Source: DAIDKA01 sp035485475 (GTDB taxonomy: Bacteria; Pseudomonadota; Gammaproteobacteria; Steroidobacterales; Steroidobacteraceae). Taken from it: a DNA stretch of 33,201 bases. This document shows, piece after piece, positions 15,283 through 24,122 of the stretch. The DNA lies in NCBI GenBank assembly GCA_035485475.1, contig DATHOA010000023.1, forward strand, positions 1 to 33,201, in the 5' to 3' direction. Position 1 is the stretch's first letter. The number at the start of each line of letters is the position of its first letter. The notes under the pieces were generated by a model. That model saw only the letters and a list, made by a program, of their open reading frames with translations, ran no database searches and was not told where the DNA came from. The position numbers and the translations under genes are program-made.

Positions 15283-17001
15283 CTACGGCTGGCGGCGGTA
15301 GATTCTTGCCTCAAAGGCAGCGAGCGTCGCGGCCGTCGACCGTTCCGACGCCGAGGTCAGCAACAAGGTCCAATGCCCCGGTGGCGGGGCGATGGTGACC
15401 GCTCGTGAGGCGAAGTTGACCATGACACACAGATCGCCGCGCACGAACCACAGCCAGCGCTCGCTCGTATCGTAGGCGACGTTCACGGGTAACGGCAGCG
15501 GATGCCGATCCGAGGCCCGCAGCGCAATGACCTGCTGATACCACGCGAGCAGTTCCCGATGCGGGGCGTGATCGATCTCATCCCAGGCCAGTCGGGAGGC
15601 TGTGAAAGTCTGCGGCAGCTGCGGATTGGGCACTTCGTTCGCCCAGCCGAAGGTCGCGAATTCCTGGCGCCGTCCTTCCGCCACGAGCCGTCCGAGTTCC
15701 TGGTTCTGGTGGTCCGTGAAGTAGAAGAATGGCGTGGAGGCGCCCCACTCTTCACCCTGGAAGAGCAGGGGGACGAAGGGCGAGAGAATGGTGATGGCCG
15801 CGACGGCCTTCAGCTGAATCGGCGTGAGCAGCGCGCTCAGGCGCTCGCCCTTGGCGCGATTGCCGATCTGGTCATGATTCTGGGAACTTACAATCAGCTG
15901 ATCAGGCCTGACGTTGTCCGGCCGTCGCCCGTGACGGCGCTTGCGATGGATGGAGTGCTGGCCCTGGTACACATAGCCGTCCCGCAGGGCCCGCGCCAGA
16001 TCTTCGATACCGTTGAAATCCATGTAGTAGCCCACGGTCTCACCGGTCATCTCACTGTGCAGCGCGTGGTGGAAGTCGTCGGCCCAGTGCGCATCCAGGC
16101 CGAAGCCGCCGCGTTCGGACGGATACACCAGCCTGGGATCATTCAGGTCGCTTTCGGCGATGAGCACGATCTTGCGGTGGCTGGCCGCGGCGAAGCCGTG
16201 CACCGCGCTGGCCAGTTCCTCCAGCAGGTGAACGGCCTCGAAACTGTAGATGGCGCCCACGGCATCCAGTCGCAGCCCGTCAAAACCGTAGACATCCAGC
16301 CACATGCGCGCATTGTCGAGCACAAACTGCCGCACGCCATCGCTGTGGGCGCCGTCATAGTTGATGGCATCGCCCCAGGCCGTCTTGACCAGGTCGGTGA
16401 AATACGGGGCGTAGTAATTCAGGTAATTGCCGTCCGGGCCGAGGTGGTTGTAGACCACATCCAGCAGTGCGGCGAGGCCGTGCGCATGGCAGGCTGCGAC
16501 GAAGCGGGCGAGATCCTCGGGAGTACCGTAAGAGGGCTGCGGCGCAAACAGATACACCCCGTCATAACCCCACCCGTGCTGGCCCGGAAAGGTCGCAAGG
16601 GGCATGACTTCGACATGGGTCACCCCGAGGGCGACGAGGTGGGCGAGCTTCTGGGTGGCTGCTGCGTAGGTTCCCTCAGGTGTGAACGTGCCGATGTGCA
16701 GCTCGTAGAGAATGGCCTTGGCCAATGGCTGTTGCTGGAAGGCGCTGCGGGTGATGGCCCTGAGGGCATCCTGATTGACCAGGTATGAGGCCCCATGGAC
16801 CCCGTCGGGTTGCCATGCCGAGCGTGGATCGGGGACCGGAGGTGACCCATCTACGCAGTAGCGGTAGCCGCTCGCAATTCGCGCCGGATTGCATTCCACG
16901 CGCCAATAGCCGGCCGTATCCGCGGCCATCGCGAAGCGTTGATCGGCGCAAACCAGTTCGACGGACTTCTTGGCAAGCGGTGCCCAAACACAGAATTTCA
17001 T
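15283..17001 (-). CDS. treZ: Maltooligosyltrehalose trehalohydrolase TreZ
   Basis: 572 residues from the ATG at 16999-17001, chosen because family members begin at this block (MKFCVWAPLAKKSVELV); a GTG 14 codons upstream is the alternative. TreZ cleaves the alpha-1,4 bond next to the trehalose unit made by TreY, freeing trehalose. A short beta domain is followed by the GH13 barrel: ELHIGTFTPEGTY near 99, DVVYNHLGPDGNYLN near 180, FDGLRLDAVGAIY near 240-252 (nucleophile Asp), VLIAESDLNDPRLVY near 280 (acid Glu) and SSQNHDQIGNR near 372 (Asp). It is encoded opposite to glgX-treY and tail to tail with treY, so TreY and TreZ come from separate promoters here although they act in sequence. Confidence 0.95.
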   Translation of the reverse strand: MKFCVWAPLAKKSVELVCADQRFAMAADTAGYWRVECNPARIASGYRYCVDGSPPVPDPRSAWQPDGVHGASYLVNQDALRAITRSAFQQQPLAKAILYELHIGTFTPEGTYAAATQKLAHLVALGVTHVEVMPLATFPGQHGWGYDGVYLFAPQPSYGTPEDLARFVAACHAHGLAALLDVVYNHLGPDGNYLNYYAPYFTDLVKTAWGDAINYDGAHSDGVRQFVLDNARMWLDVYGFDGLRLDAVGAIYSFEAVHLLEELASAVHGFAAASHRKIVLIAESDLNDPRLVYPSERGGFGLDAHWADDFHHALHSEMTGETVGYYMDFNGIEDLARALRDGYVYQGQHSIHRKRRHGRRPDNVRPDQLIVSSQNHDQIGNRAKGERLSALLTPIQLKAVAAITILSPFVPLLFQGEEWGASTPFFYFTDHQNQELGRLVAEGRRQEFATFGWANEVPNPQLPQTFTASRLAWDEIDHAPHRELLAWYQQVIALRASDRHPLPLPVNVAYDTSERWLWFVRGDLCVMVNFASRAVTIAPPPGHWTLLLTSASERSTAATLAAFEARIYRRQP

Positions 17002-17103
17002 GTGCCTTGGATTTCGGCGGTTTTGCTGCGCTGAATCAACCACCCGGTGTTGCGCCGAGGTGTAGGCGTTTCCTGACCGACCCGCCCAGCCGCGCGCCGG
17101 CCG

Positions 17104-17865
17104 CTAGGTGCGGGCATGGGCGAAGTCCGGCGTCGTGCCTGCGGTCGCCGCGTCGAGGTGGGATTGCAGCACCCGCAGGGCCGCCGCGGGCGTATCGGCA
17201 AATTCGAACAGCGCGAGGTCTTCGGCACTGATCACGCCGTGATGAAGTAGGGCCTTGAAGTTGATGATTTCGTTCCAGTATTCCGAGCCATAGAGAATCA
17301 CAGGAATGCGCCGCTCAAGCTTGCGGGTCTGGGTCAGCGTGAGAATCTCCATGACCTCGTCCAAGGTGCCGAAGCCACCCGGAAAGGCGACCAGGCCACG
17401 CGCCAGTTGCGCGAACCACAGCTTGCGCATGAAGAAGTAGTGGAATTCGAACTCCAGCTCCGGGGTGATATAGGGGTTGGCCTGCTGCTCATGCGGCAGG
17501 CTGATGTTGAGTCCGATGCTCTTGCCGCCGGCCTGCGCGGCGCCGCGGTTTGCCGCCTCCATGATGCCGCCACCGCCGCCGGAGCAGATGACATAGCGAT
17601 GTGCATCGGTCGGCAGCGCCATGGACCACTGGGTGATCATGCGCGCCAGGGTCTGCGCATCCTGGTAGTAGTGGCCCATGGGGCCTGTGGCCGTGAGGCG
17701 TGCGGAGCCGAAGAACACGATGGTGTCATGCACGGCAGCCTGGCGAAATCGGTTCAGCGGCTCGAGGTATTCGGCGAGTATGCGCAGCGGGCGCCCCTCG
17801 TCGCTGGTGACAAACGCCGCATTTTCGTAGGCCAGTTGGGCGGCCGGCACTCGATCCGTAGTCAT
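17104..17865 (-). CDS. LOG-family protein (nucleoside 5'-monophosphate phosphoribohydrolase)
   Basis: 253 residues. The fold and motifs are those of the LOG/PpnN family, formerly annotated as lysine decarboxylase: a glycine-rich nucleotide loop and helix at residues 96-108 (GGGGGIMEAANRG) and PGGFGTLDE at 162-170, which holds the catalytic Glu. The N-terminal part contains TIVFFGSARL, the first beta-strand of the Rossmann-like core. LOG proteins split nucleoside monophosphates, including cytokinin-type nucleotides, into base and ribose 5-phosphate; PpnN acts in purine turnover. Its start overlaps the RNB nuclease stop by 4 bases, so a supply of nucleoside monophosphates from RNA decay is an attractive but unproven link. 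Confidence 0.88.
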   Translation of the reverse strand: MTTDRVPAAQLAYENAAFVTSDEGRPLRILAEYLEPLNRFRQAAVHDTIVFFGSARLTATGPMGHYYQDAQTLARMITQWSMALPTDAHRYVICSGGGGGIMEAANRGAAQAGGKSIGLNISLPHEQQANPYITPELEFEFHYFFMRKLWFAQLARGLVAFPGGFGTLDEVMEILTLTQTRKLERRIPVILYGSEYWNEIINFKALLHHGVISAEDLALFEFADTPAAALRVLQSHLDAATAGTTPDFAHART

Positions 17866-19331
17866 GAGGGTGTCTCGCAGGCGAAGTCGATGAAGCCGCG
17901 GGTGACATCGACGCTGAGCAGCCGCACCCGCACCGCTTGGCCGACCTGCAGGCCGGCAAATCCGCGCACGATACGGCCTTCAACCGGGGGCGTCGTGATC
18001 CGTGCCCAGGTGCCTTTGTCGGCCGCCCCGGTGACAAGGGCCTCGAAACTTTGACCAATCCGGGAGCCCAACAGCAGTGCCGCCGCGGATTTGCCGACGC
18101 GCCGCTCCACTTTGGCCGCCGCATCCTCCTGGGTCGTGCACTGCGCAGCCAGGTCCCGAAGTTCGCTGGTGGTGTAGGGCGCCGGGGTGCTGCCGAGGAC
18201 CGACTTGATCAGGCGCTGGGCGATGACATCCGGAAAGCGTCGGTTCGGCGCGGTCGAGTGCATATAGTCGCTGACCGCCAGGCCGAAATGTCCCGCGACC
18301 GCTGCACCCGGCAGTTCCAGTGCGTACTCGCCGCGGCCCAGCAGCTTGATGACTGACAGCGAAAGGTCCGCAAACTGTGCCGGGCTTTCCTGGCGGGATT
18401 TGCCGAGAAACGCGTTCAAGGCCCCCGCATCGGCCAGTGCCGGTAAGTGTCCGCCATGCTCGGCCGCCAGGGCCACGATGCGCTCCCAGTGCGCGGGTGT
18501 GCGCAGCACGCGTCGAATCGATGGCAACCCCTTGCTTTGCAGCCAGCGCGCGGCCACGCCGTTGGCGGCGACCATCACGTTCTCGATCAGTTCGTGGGCG
18601 CGGTTGTTGCGGTTCGGCAGCAGGTCGCGCAGCACCTCGCCATCGAAAACGGCACTGGTCTGAATCGTCTCCAGGGTCAATGCGCCCTGCGCATGGCGCA
18701 CGCGTCCCAGCGACTGTGCGATCTGATCCTGGAGCCGCACCTGGTTCTGAAGTCCGGGGGCTTCGAGGCCCTTGGGGGCAGGCGTAGCACCATCGAGCCA
18801 GCTCGCCACGCTGTCATAGGCCAGCTTCGCCTTGTTTACGACCGTGGCCCGATAGATGTCGGAGGAGACGATGCTGCCGTCCGCGGCGATGACCAGTTCG
18901 ATGACCATGGCCAGGCGCTCCTGTCCTTGGACCAGGGAGGTCAGGTCAGTCGAAAGGTGCTCCGGGAGCATCGGGAATATGCGTCCGGCGGTATAGACCG
19001 AGGTGGTGTTGTGGCGGGCGTGATCATCGATGGCCGAGCCCCGACTCACCGCGGCGTCCACATCGGCGATGGCGATCAGCAGTTTGTTGTTGCCGCCGGG
19101 CAGGGATTGCGCCACCGAAAGCTGGTCGAGGTCGAGGGAATCGTCGTTGTCGATCGAGACCCACTCGGCGCCACGCAGGTCGTGGGCAGCGGGGTCCGCG
19201 GCGGCGCGCTTGAGCGAATCGGCCTGGGCCTGGGCCGCGGGCGAGAAATCCGCCAACAGGCCATGATCCAGCATGGCCTGCCGCGCGATGGTTGTGAGGA
19301 TGTCGCGCGAGTCCTGGCGCAAGCCACTCAT
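17862..19331 (-). CDS. Short RNB-domain (RNase II/R family) ribonuclease
   Basis: 489 residues from the ATG at 19329-19331, which overlaps the upstream transporter stop by 4 bases; any longer frame lies antisense to that transporter. The RNB core starts almost at once: VSIDNDDSLDLDQL at 58-71 is the acidic metal-binding motif. Other RNB blocks are IADVDAAVSRGSAIDDHA, RIFPMLPEHLSTDL, and SDYMHSTAPNRRFPDVIAQR, the Arg-rich segment near the active site. A short C-terminal S1-like beta domain (GLQVGQAVRVRLLSVDVTRG) closes the protein. The N-terminal cold-shock domains of E. coli RNase II and RNase R are missing. The fourth Asp of the acidic motif (D210 in E. coli RNase II) is Gln (Q70). Processive 3'-5' RNA decay is the family activity; the exact role here is uncertain. 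Confidence 0.82.
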   Translation of the reverse strand: MSGLRQDSRDILTTIARQAMLDHGLLADFSPAAQAQADSLKRAAADPAAHDLRGAEWVSIDNDDSLDLDQLSVAQSLPGGNNKLLIAIADVDAAVSRGSAIDDHARHNTTSVYTAGRIFPMLPEHLSTDLTSLVQGQERLAMVIELVIAADGSIVSSDIYRATVVNKAKLAYDSVASWLDGATPAPKGLEAPGLQNQVRLQDQIAQSLGRVRHAQGALTLETIQTSAVFDGEVLRDLLPNRNNRAHELIENVMVAANGVAARWLQSKGLPSIRRVLRTPAHWERIVALAAEHGGHLPALADAGALNAFLGKSRQESPAQFADLSLSVIKLLGRGEYALELPGAAVAGHFGLAVSDYMHSTAPNRRFPDVIAQRLIKSVLGSTPAPYTTSELRDLAAQCTTQEDAAAKVERRVGKSAAALLLGSRIGQSFEALVTGAADKGTWARITTPPVEGRIVRGFAGLQVGQAVRVRLLSVDVTRGFIDFACETPS

Positions 19332-20893
19332 GAGGTCAGGTTGAATTCTTCGCTGCGCACCGCCGGCAGCGGGGCGCCGGCGAGCGCCGTGTCCGAATGG
19401 CTGGTCGAGAGTTTCTTCATGAACGGCAACATCGCGATGGCGATGACGGTGCAGACCACACCCGCGTATCCCAGCTCGTTGAACAGGCGGGTGTAGATCG
19501 TCAGTGATTCGAGCGGGTTGGTGAGGTTCTGCGGAATGTGGGCGAAGTTGGCGACCACGCTGCCCAGGTACTGCGACAGTCCGGAGGCGACGAAGTATGC
19601 CCCCATCATGAAGCCGCCCATTCGCGACGGGACATAGCGGGCGATCATCGCCAGCCCCAGGCCGCTCACCAGCAGCTCGCCCAGCGAATACAGACCATAA
19701 CCCCACACCATGATCCACGAGGAGACCTGGCCGTGCACGGCCCACCTGGCGCCCACACCGTAGATGAAAAAGCCGACGGCGACGGCGGCGAAGCCCCAGA
19801 CAAACTTGGCGGCGATGGAGGGGTCCTTGCCCAACCGGCCCAGCGAATTGTAGATGAACACCAGCACCGGGCTCAGCAGCACGATCCACACCGCGTTCAG
19901 ATTCTGGTATTGCTCGGGAATCCAGGTGAACAGGTGGAACCCGAAAATGCTGAAATCCAGGTTCACGTTCCGCTGGGCGAAGAGATTCAGTGAAGTGGAC
20001 ATCTGCTGGTAGAAGATGAAGAAGAACACCGTCTGCACCACCAGCACGAAGGCGGCGATCAGTCCGGCACGCTCATCGCGGCGGCTGGAGGCAATCAGCT
20101 TGACGAAGATGCCGAGAATGACCACCCCGGCGATGTAGACGCAGACGCGCGCCACGGTTTCGCTCTGCAGGATCAGCACCGCCGCGATCACGATCAGCGC
20201 TGCGCCGCCGAGCACCGCGGCCAGACGCATCGGTTTGACCGGTGTGGCGTCCGGCGGTGAGCCCAGGCCGGCCATGAAACGGCTCATGAGCCCGTAGTTG
20301 ATCATGCCGATGACCAGTCCGATCGAGCAGACGCCGAAGGCGGTATGCCAACCCGCCGAATCTCCATAGCGTGCGCCGATGTAGTCGCGCAGCCACGGCG
20401 TCAGGGTCATCGAGACCATCGAGCCGATGTTCACGGCCATGTAGTAGATGGTAAAGGCGCTGTCGATCTTGGTGTCATCGCCCTCGTAGATCTTGCGCAC
20501 CAGGTTTCCGGAGTTGGGCTTGAAGAGTCCGTTGCCGACAATGATTACCCCGAGAGCAAAGTACAAGGAGTACTCACTGTCGGTAGGCAGCCACAGCAGT
20601 GCATAGCCGATGGCCAGTACGAATGCGCCGATGCGCATGGTGCGGCGGGTGCCGAGCAGCTTGTCGCCGATCCAGCCGCCAATCGCGGGCGTGGCGTAGA
20701 TCAGGGCGGAGGCGGCACCGAAGACCAGGTTGGCCCGGGTATCGACAAAGCCGAGTTTCTTGATCATGTAGGTGACCATCAGCACCTGCATGCCGTAGAA
20801 GCCAAAACGCTCCCACATCTCGATCAGGAAGACCGTGGTAAACGAGCGTGTCTGGGAAATGGGTGCAGCCGGTAAGGTCGTCACGTTGTTCAT
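19328..20893 (-). CDS. POT/PTR2-family proton-coupled oligopeptide transporter
   Basis: 521 residues from the ATG at 20891-20893; further upstream the frame runs antisense-like through the end of the M13 gene. The POT signature ExxER is present in the first helix as E25-x-x-E28-R29 (LIEMWERFGFYGMQ), followed by the family block GNGLFKPNSGNLV and GWHTAFGVCSIGLVIG. About 12-14 hydrophobic segments are visible. The protein imports di- and tripeptides with protons across the inner membrane. It sits 19 bases after the M13 peptidase stop and overlaps the RNB nuclease start by 4 bases. Extracellular or periplasmic peptide cleavage by the peptidase followed by import here is a coherent pathway. Confidence 0.92.
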   Translation of the reverse strand: MNNVTTLPAAPISQTRSFTTVFLIEMWERFGFYGMQVLMVTYMIKKLGFVDTRANLVFGAASALIYATPAIGGWIGDKLLGTRRTMRIGAFVLAIGYALLWLPTDSEYSLYFALGVIIVGNGLFKPNSGNLVRKIYEGDDTKIDSAFTIYYMAVNIGSMVSMTLTPWLRDYIGARYGDSAGWHTAFGVCSIGLVIGMINYGLMSRFMAGLGSPPDATPVKPMRLAAVLGGAALIVIAAVLILQSETVARVCVYIAGVVILGIFVKLIASSRRDERAGLIAAFVLVVQTVFFFIFYQQMSTSLNLFAQRNVNLDFSIFGFHLFTWIPEQYQNLNAVWIVLLSPVLVFIYNSLGRLGKDPSIAAKFVWGFAAVAVGFFIYGVGARWAVHGQVSSWIMVWGYGLYSLGELLVSGLGLAMIARYVPSRMGGFMMGAYFVASGLSQYLGSVVANFAHIPQNLTNPLESLTIYTRLFNELGYAGVVCTVIAIAMLPFMKKLSTSHSDTALAGAPLPAVRSEEFNLTS

Positions 20894-20912
20894 TTTTAAT
20901 TCTTTATGTAGT

Positions 20913-22976
20913 TCACCAGATACGGACGCGATCTGCGGCAGCCCGATACAGCCGCTGACCCGGCTTGACCTGGAATGCTTCGTAAAACGCGGGGATGTTC
21001 GACAGCGGCCCGTTGACCCGCCACTTCGGTGGCGCATGCACGTCGCTGAGCAGCTGCTTGCGCAATAGTTCGTCGCGCTCCTCGGACAGCCAGCCCAATG
21101 CGTAGCCGAGGAAATAGCGCTGCAACGGCGTCAAGCCGGCGATTTTACGCCCCTCGCGGAATTGTGCGGTCTTCTCGAATGCATCCAGACCGATCAGCAG
21201 GCCGCCAAAGTCCGCGATGTTCTCGCCCAGGCTGGCGCTGCCATTGATGTGCATGCCCGGCAGGGGCTCATAGGCATCAAACTGCCTGACCATGACTGCG
21301 GCGCGCCGCTTGAATTTGGCGGCGTCCTGTGGCGTCCACCAATCGACAAGATTGCCGGCAGCGTCAAATTGGCGACCCTCGTCATCAAAGCCGTGGGTCA
21401 GCTCATGGCCGATGGTGGAGGCGGCCGCGTAGCCATAGATGACCGCATCATCGAGGTCCGTATCCTTGAAGCCCGGAATCGCGAATATCGCGGCCGGCAA
21501 TACGATCTCGTTGTTCGAGGAGTTGTAAAAGGCGTTATAGGTCTGTGGCGTGATGTCCCATTCGGTACGGTCCACCGGTTTGCCGAATTTCGACAAAGCG
21601 TCGTTGAACAGCCAGATCTGGGCATTGCGGACATTTTCGGCGTAGGAATTGCGGGCAACGAGCAGCGCCGAGTAGTCCTTCCACTTGTCCGGATAGCCGA
21701 CCTTCTTGGTCACCTTGGCGAGCTTTTCGTGTGCCTTGGCCTTGGTCGCCGCGCTCATCCAGTCCAGCCGATCGATGCGTTCGCCGTAAGCGGTCCGGAT
21801 CGCCTCGACCAGGTCGCTGTAACGCTGCTTGGTGCCGGCCGGAAAATATGCCTTGACGAATATGCGGCCGAGCACCATCCCCAGGCCCTCATTCTGCGCA
21901 TCGAGGGCGCGTTTCCAGCGCGGGCGCTGTTCCTTCTGCCCGGAAAGCACACGACCGAAGAAATTGAAATGCTCATCGTCGAAGGGCTTGCTCAGGTACG
22001 GCGCATAGCTGTCGATCAATCTCATGCGCAGGTAGTCACGAAGCGTCGGCAGCGCGGTCGTGGCCAGCGCCGACTCCAGGCCCGCAAAGAATTCGGGTTG
22101 ACCGACGATGAGGTAGCGGGGCGTGAGGTTCCAACTGCGCATGCGCGCGGTCCAGGCAATGGACGGCGTGTACTGGCGTGTCAGCCGCGACGGGGACATC
22201 TTGTTGTAGTTCTTCTGCGGGTCGCGCAGATCCGCAAGTGGTCGCGAAATCTTCGCCAGGGCGGTCTCGAAGCTCATGACGGCCCGCGCACGGGTGTCCG
22301 CACTGGCGGCATCGGCACCGAGCAGCCTGAGTACATTGCCCATATGGAGCACGTAGGCCTCGCGCGCCTTGACGGTGCCCGCCTCGGTGCCGAAGTAGTA
22401 GTCACGATCCGGCAGACCCAGGCCGCCTTGCTGAACGTACACCGCCATCACGTCGCTGGCTTTTTCATCCTGGGCAATGCCGAAATTGAAGAACGGCTGC
22501 AGATTCTGCCGTTGCAGTGCGAACGCCAGGTCGAGTACCCCAGCGCGGTCCTTGATGGCGTCGATGCGCGCGAAATCCGCCTGTAGCGGGGTGATGCCGA
22601 GCCGGTCGGCCCGCGCCTGATCCAGCGCCATTTCCCAGAAATCACCGATCTTGCGTTCATCGCTGCCGGGGGCCGCGGTCTTGTTGGCGGCCGCCTGCTC
22701 GCTGATGGTGCGCAACTTGGTGTACAGGTCCTCATCGACCAGCTTGTCGATGCCCCAGTGCGATTCGGCGGGAGGAATCGGATTGGCCTTGAGCCAGGCG
22801 CCATTCGCGTAGGCGAAGAAGTCATCGCCCGGATTGACGGACGCGTCGATGTTGGCGGCGACCACGTCGCGGACTGCCGGGCTCGACGGTTGGGGGGCAG
22901 GTGCCGCGAGCGCACCGCTCACCAGGGCAATACTCAGGGCCATCGGCGCGAGGATTCCATGGCCTGTGTTGGGCAT
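20913..22976 (-). CDS. M13-family zinc metallopeptidase (neprilysin/PepO-like)
   Basis: 687 residues, normal for the family. An N-terminal signal peptide (MALSIALVSGALAAPAP) suggests periplasmic or surface location. The start of the mature chain, NPGDDFFAYANGAWLK, is the usual M13 opening. The substrate-binding NAFYNSSNNEIVLPAAIF block comes before the zinc motif HELTH (524-528, catalytic E525); E585 and D589 in ENIADFGG complete the zinc site. The C-terminus RAAADRVRIW keeps the family's terminal Trp. These enzymes cut short peptides of up to about 40 residues. It heads the minus-strand run with the POT peptide transporter, RNB nuclease and LOG protein. Confidence 0.94.
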   Translation of the reverse strand: MPNTGHGILAPMALSIALVSGALAAPAPQPSSPAVRDVVAANIDASVNPGDDFFAYANGAWLKANPIPPAESHWGIDKLVDEDLYTKLRTISEQAAANKTAAPGSDERKIGDFWEMALDQARADRLGITPLQADFARIDAIKDRAGVLDLAFALQRQNLQPFFNFGIAQDEKASDVMAVYVQQGGLGLPDRDYYFGTEAGTVKAREAYVLHMGNVLRLLGADAASADTRARAVMSFETALAKISRPLADLRDPQKNYNKMSPSRLTRQYTPSIAWTARMRSWNLTPRYLIVGQPEFFAGLESALATTALPTLRDYLRMRLIDSYAPYLSKPFDDEHFNFFGRVLSGQKEQRPRWKRALDAQNEGLGMVLGRIFVKAYFPAGTKQRYSDLVEAIRTAYGERIDRLDWMSAATKAKAHEKLAKVTKKVGYPDKWKDYSALLVARNSYAENVRNAQIWLFNDALSKFGKPVDRTEWDITPQTYNAFYNSSNNEIVLPAAIFAIPGFKDTDLDDAVIYGYAAASTIGHELTHGFDDEGRQFDAAGNLVDWWTPQDAAKFKRRAAVMVRQFDAYEPLPGMHINGSASLGENIADFGGLLIGLDAFEKTAQFREGRKIAGLTPLQRYFLGYALGWLSEERDELLRKQLLSDVHAPPKWRVNGPLSNIPAFYEAFQVKPGQRLYRAAADRVRIW

Positions 22977-23002
22977 AACCAGCCTTGTTTTTGACTGTGC
23001 GG

Positions 23003-23008
23003 ACTATA
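23003..23008 (-). promoter_or_regulatory. Possible -10 element for the M13 peptidase operon
   Basis: On the minus strand TATAGT lies about 27 bases before the peptidase ATG and follows GGTG. No good -35 is found 17 bases upstream, so the assignment is weak. The 170-base gap 22977-23146 must hold promoters for both the peptidase operon and the divergent dioxygenase gene. Confidence 0.25.
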
Positions 23009-23146
23009 CACCGCTCCTTGCCGGCCACCACGCAGGCCACGGGATCCCGGGTCTTTGCCGAGTCAACGCGGTCATTTCCGACCCCCCGCAGGTTGGGGTA
23101 GACTTACAGACCGGGCGCGGAAGTACGACTTTTTGGGGGATCACAG

Positions 23147-24103
23147 ATGAGCGTAAACAACCACATCAGGCGACATCATCACCTGACACTGAGCGTCGGC
23201 AATGCGCAGGAAGATTACGATTTCCACACCAAGGTGCTGGGTCTGAAGAGCGTCAAGAAGACCGCCCTGTACGATGGTGAAGAGCCCATTCTGCATCTGT
23301 ATTACGGAAACGATACCGGCGATGTCAGTCGCCTGATCACCTGCTTTCCGATGAAGCATTCCGGGCGCAAGGCCCGTAAGGGAACCGGCCAGATCTGTAC
23401 CGTCGAACTGTCGATTCCGGTGGGGTCCGCGGGTTTCTGGGAGAAGCATTTACAGTCCCGTGGTTTCACGGTGCGCGTGCAGGAGCGTTTCGGTGAGCGG
23501 CTGGTGGCATTCGAGCACCCCTGTGGTATCGAATATGAACTGATTGAAGCCAAGCGGGACGCGCGCGAGCCGTACAGCAATGGCGTGGTGCCCAAAGAGC
23601 ATGGGCTGCGCGGTACCCATGGCGTGGTCGTCTCGGTGCGCGATGCGGAAAATTCCGAGGAATTCATGCAGGGCGGCTGGAACGGACGGCGTATCGGCAG
23701 CGATGGCCGGCATCTGCGTTACGAGGTGGGCAACGGTGGCAGTGGCGCCGTCGTTGAATTTCGCGTCGAACCGAATGTGGCCGCAGGAAGCTGGACCTAC
23801 GGCGAAGGTGTGCCGCATCACGTTGCGTTCGAAGTGGCCGACCATGAGGCGCAGAGCAAGGTCAAATTCCATCTCGAGGGCCTCGGATTCACCGATGTGT
23901 CGGAAATGAAGGATCGCGGCTACTTCGACTCGGTGTATGTGCGCACCCCCGGCGGCGCACTGTTCGAGGCGACCGTGTCCAAGCCGCAGGGCTTCCTGGT
24001 CGATGAGCCGTACGAGAAGTTGGGCACGGCCATGCAGATTCCACCGTTCTTCGCCAATCGCCGCGAGGAGCTGCTGCAGAAGATCGAGCCGCTCAAGTAC
24101 TGA
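23147..24103 (+). CDS. VOC-family ring-cleaving dioxygenase (PcpA/LinE-like)
   Basis: 318 residues, the length of the PcpA/LinE hydroquinone 1,2-dioxygenase group. Two vicinal-oxygen-chelate halves are visible, starting with HHHLTLSVGNAQEDYDFHT (residues 10-28) and GLRGTHGVVVSVRDAENSEE (near 153). Likely iron ligands are H11 or H12, H225 in VPHHVAFEV, and E274 in GGALFEATVS; the 49-residue spacing of the last two equals that of PcpA (H227, E276). The family opens para-hydroquinones or chlorinated hydroquinones using Fe(II) and O2. GGGGGAT stands before the ATG at 23147. The next three genes convert 3-oxoadipate to central metabolites, which supports an aromatic substrate, but some family members act elsewhere and the substrate is not proven. 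Confidence 0.82.
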   Translation: MSVNNHIRRHHHLTLSVGNAQEDYDFHTKVLGLKSVKKTALYDGEEPILHLYYGNDTGDVSRLITCFPMKHSGRKARKGTGQICTVELSIPVGSAGFWEKHLQSRGFTVRVQERFGERLVAFEHPCGIEYELIEAKRDAREPYSNGVVPKEHGLRGTHGVVVSVRDAENSEEFMQGGWNGRRIGSDGRHLRYEVGNGGSGAVVEFRVEPNVAAGSWTYGEGVPHHVAFEVADHEAQSKVKFHLEGLGFTDVSEMKDRGYFDSVYVRTPGGALFEATVSKPQGFLVDEPYEKLGTAMQIPPFFANRREELLQKIEPLKY

Positions 24104-24122
24104 TGTGACGGCCAGTGGCCGA

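Noticed and set aside
15502..16788. 428-codon open frame on the plus strand
   Set aside because: It lies opposite treZ and shows only the low-complexity character of a shadow frame.
17104..17865. Lysine decarboxylase
   Set aside because: The PGGFGTLDE motif marks the LOG family; the decarboxylase name is an old misannotation.
19332..19889. N-terminal extension of the RNB nuclease
   Set aside because: The added residues are the antisense of the POT transporter C-terminal region; the ATG at 19331 with a 4-base overlap is the natural start.
21162..22586. 474-codon open frame on the plus strand
   Set aside because: Antisense to the M13 peptidase with its HELTH zinc site.
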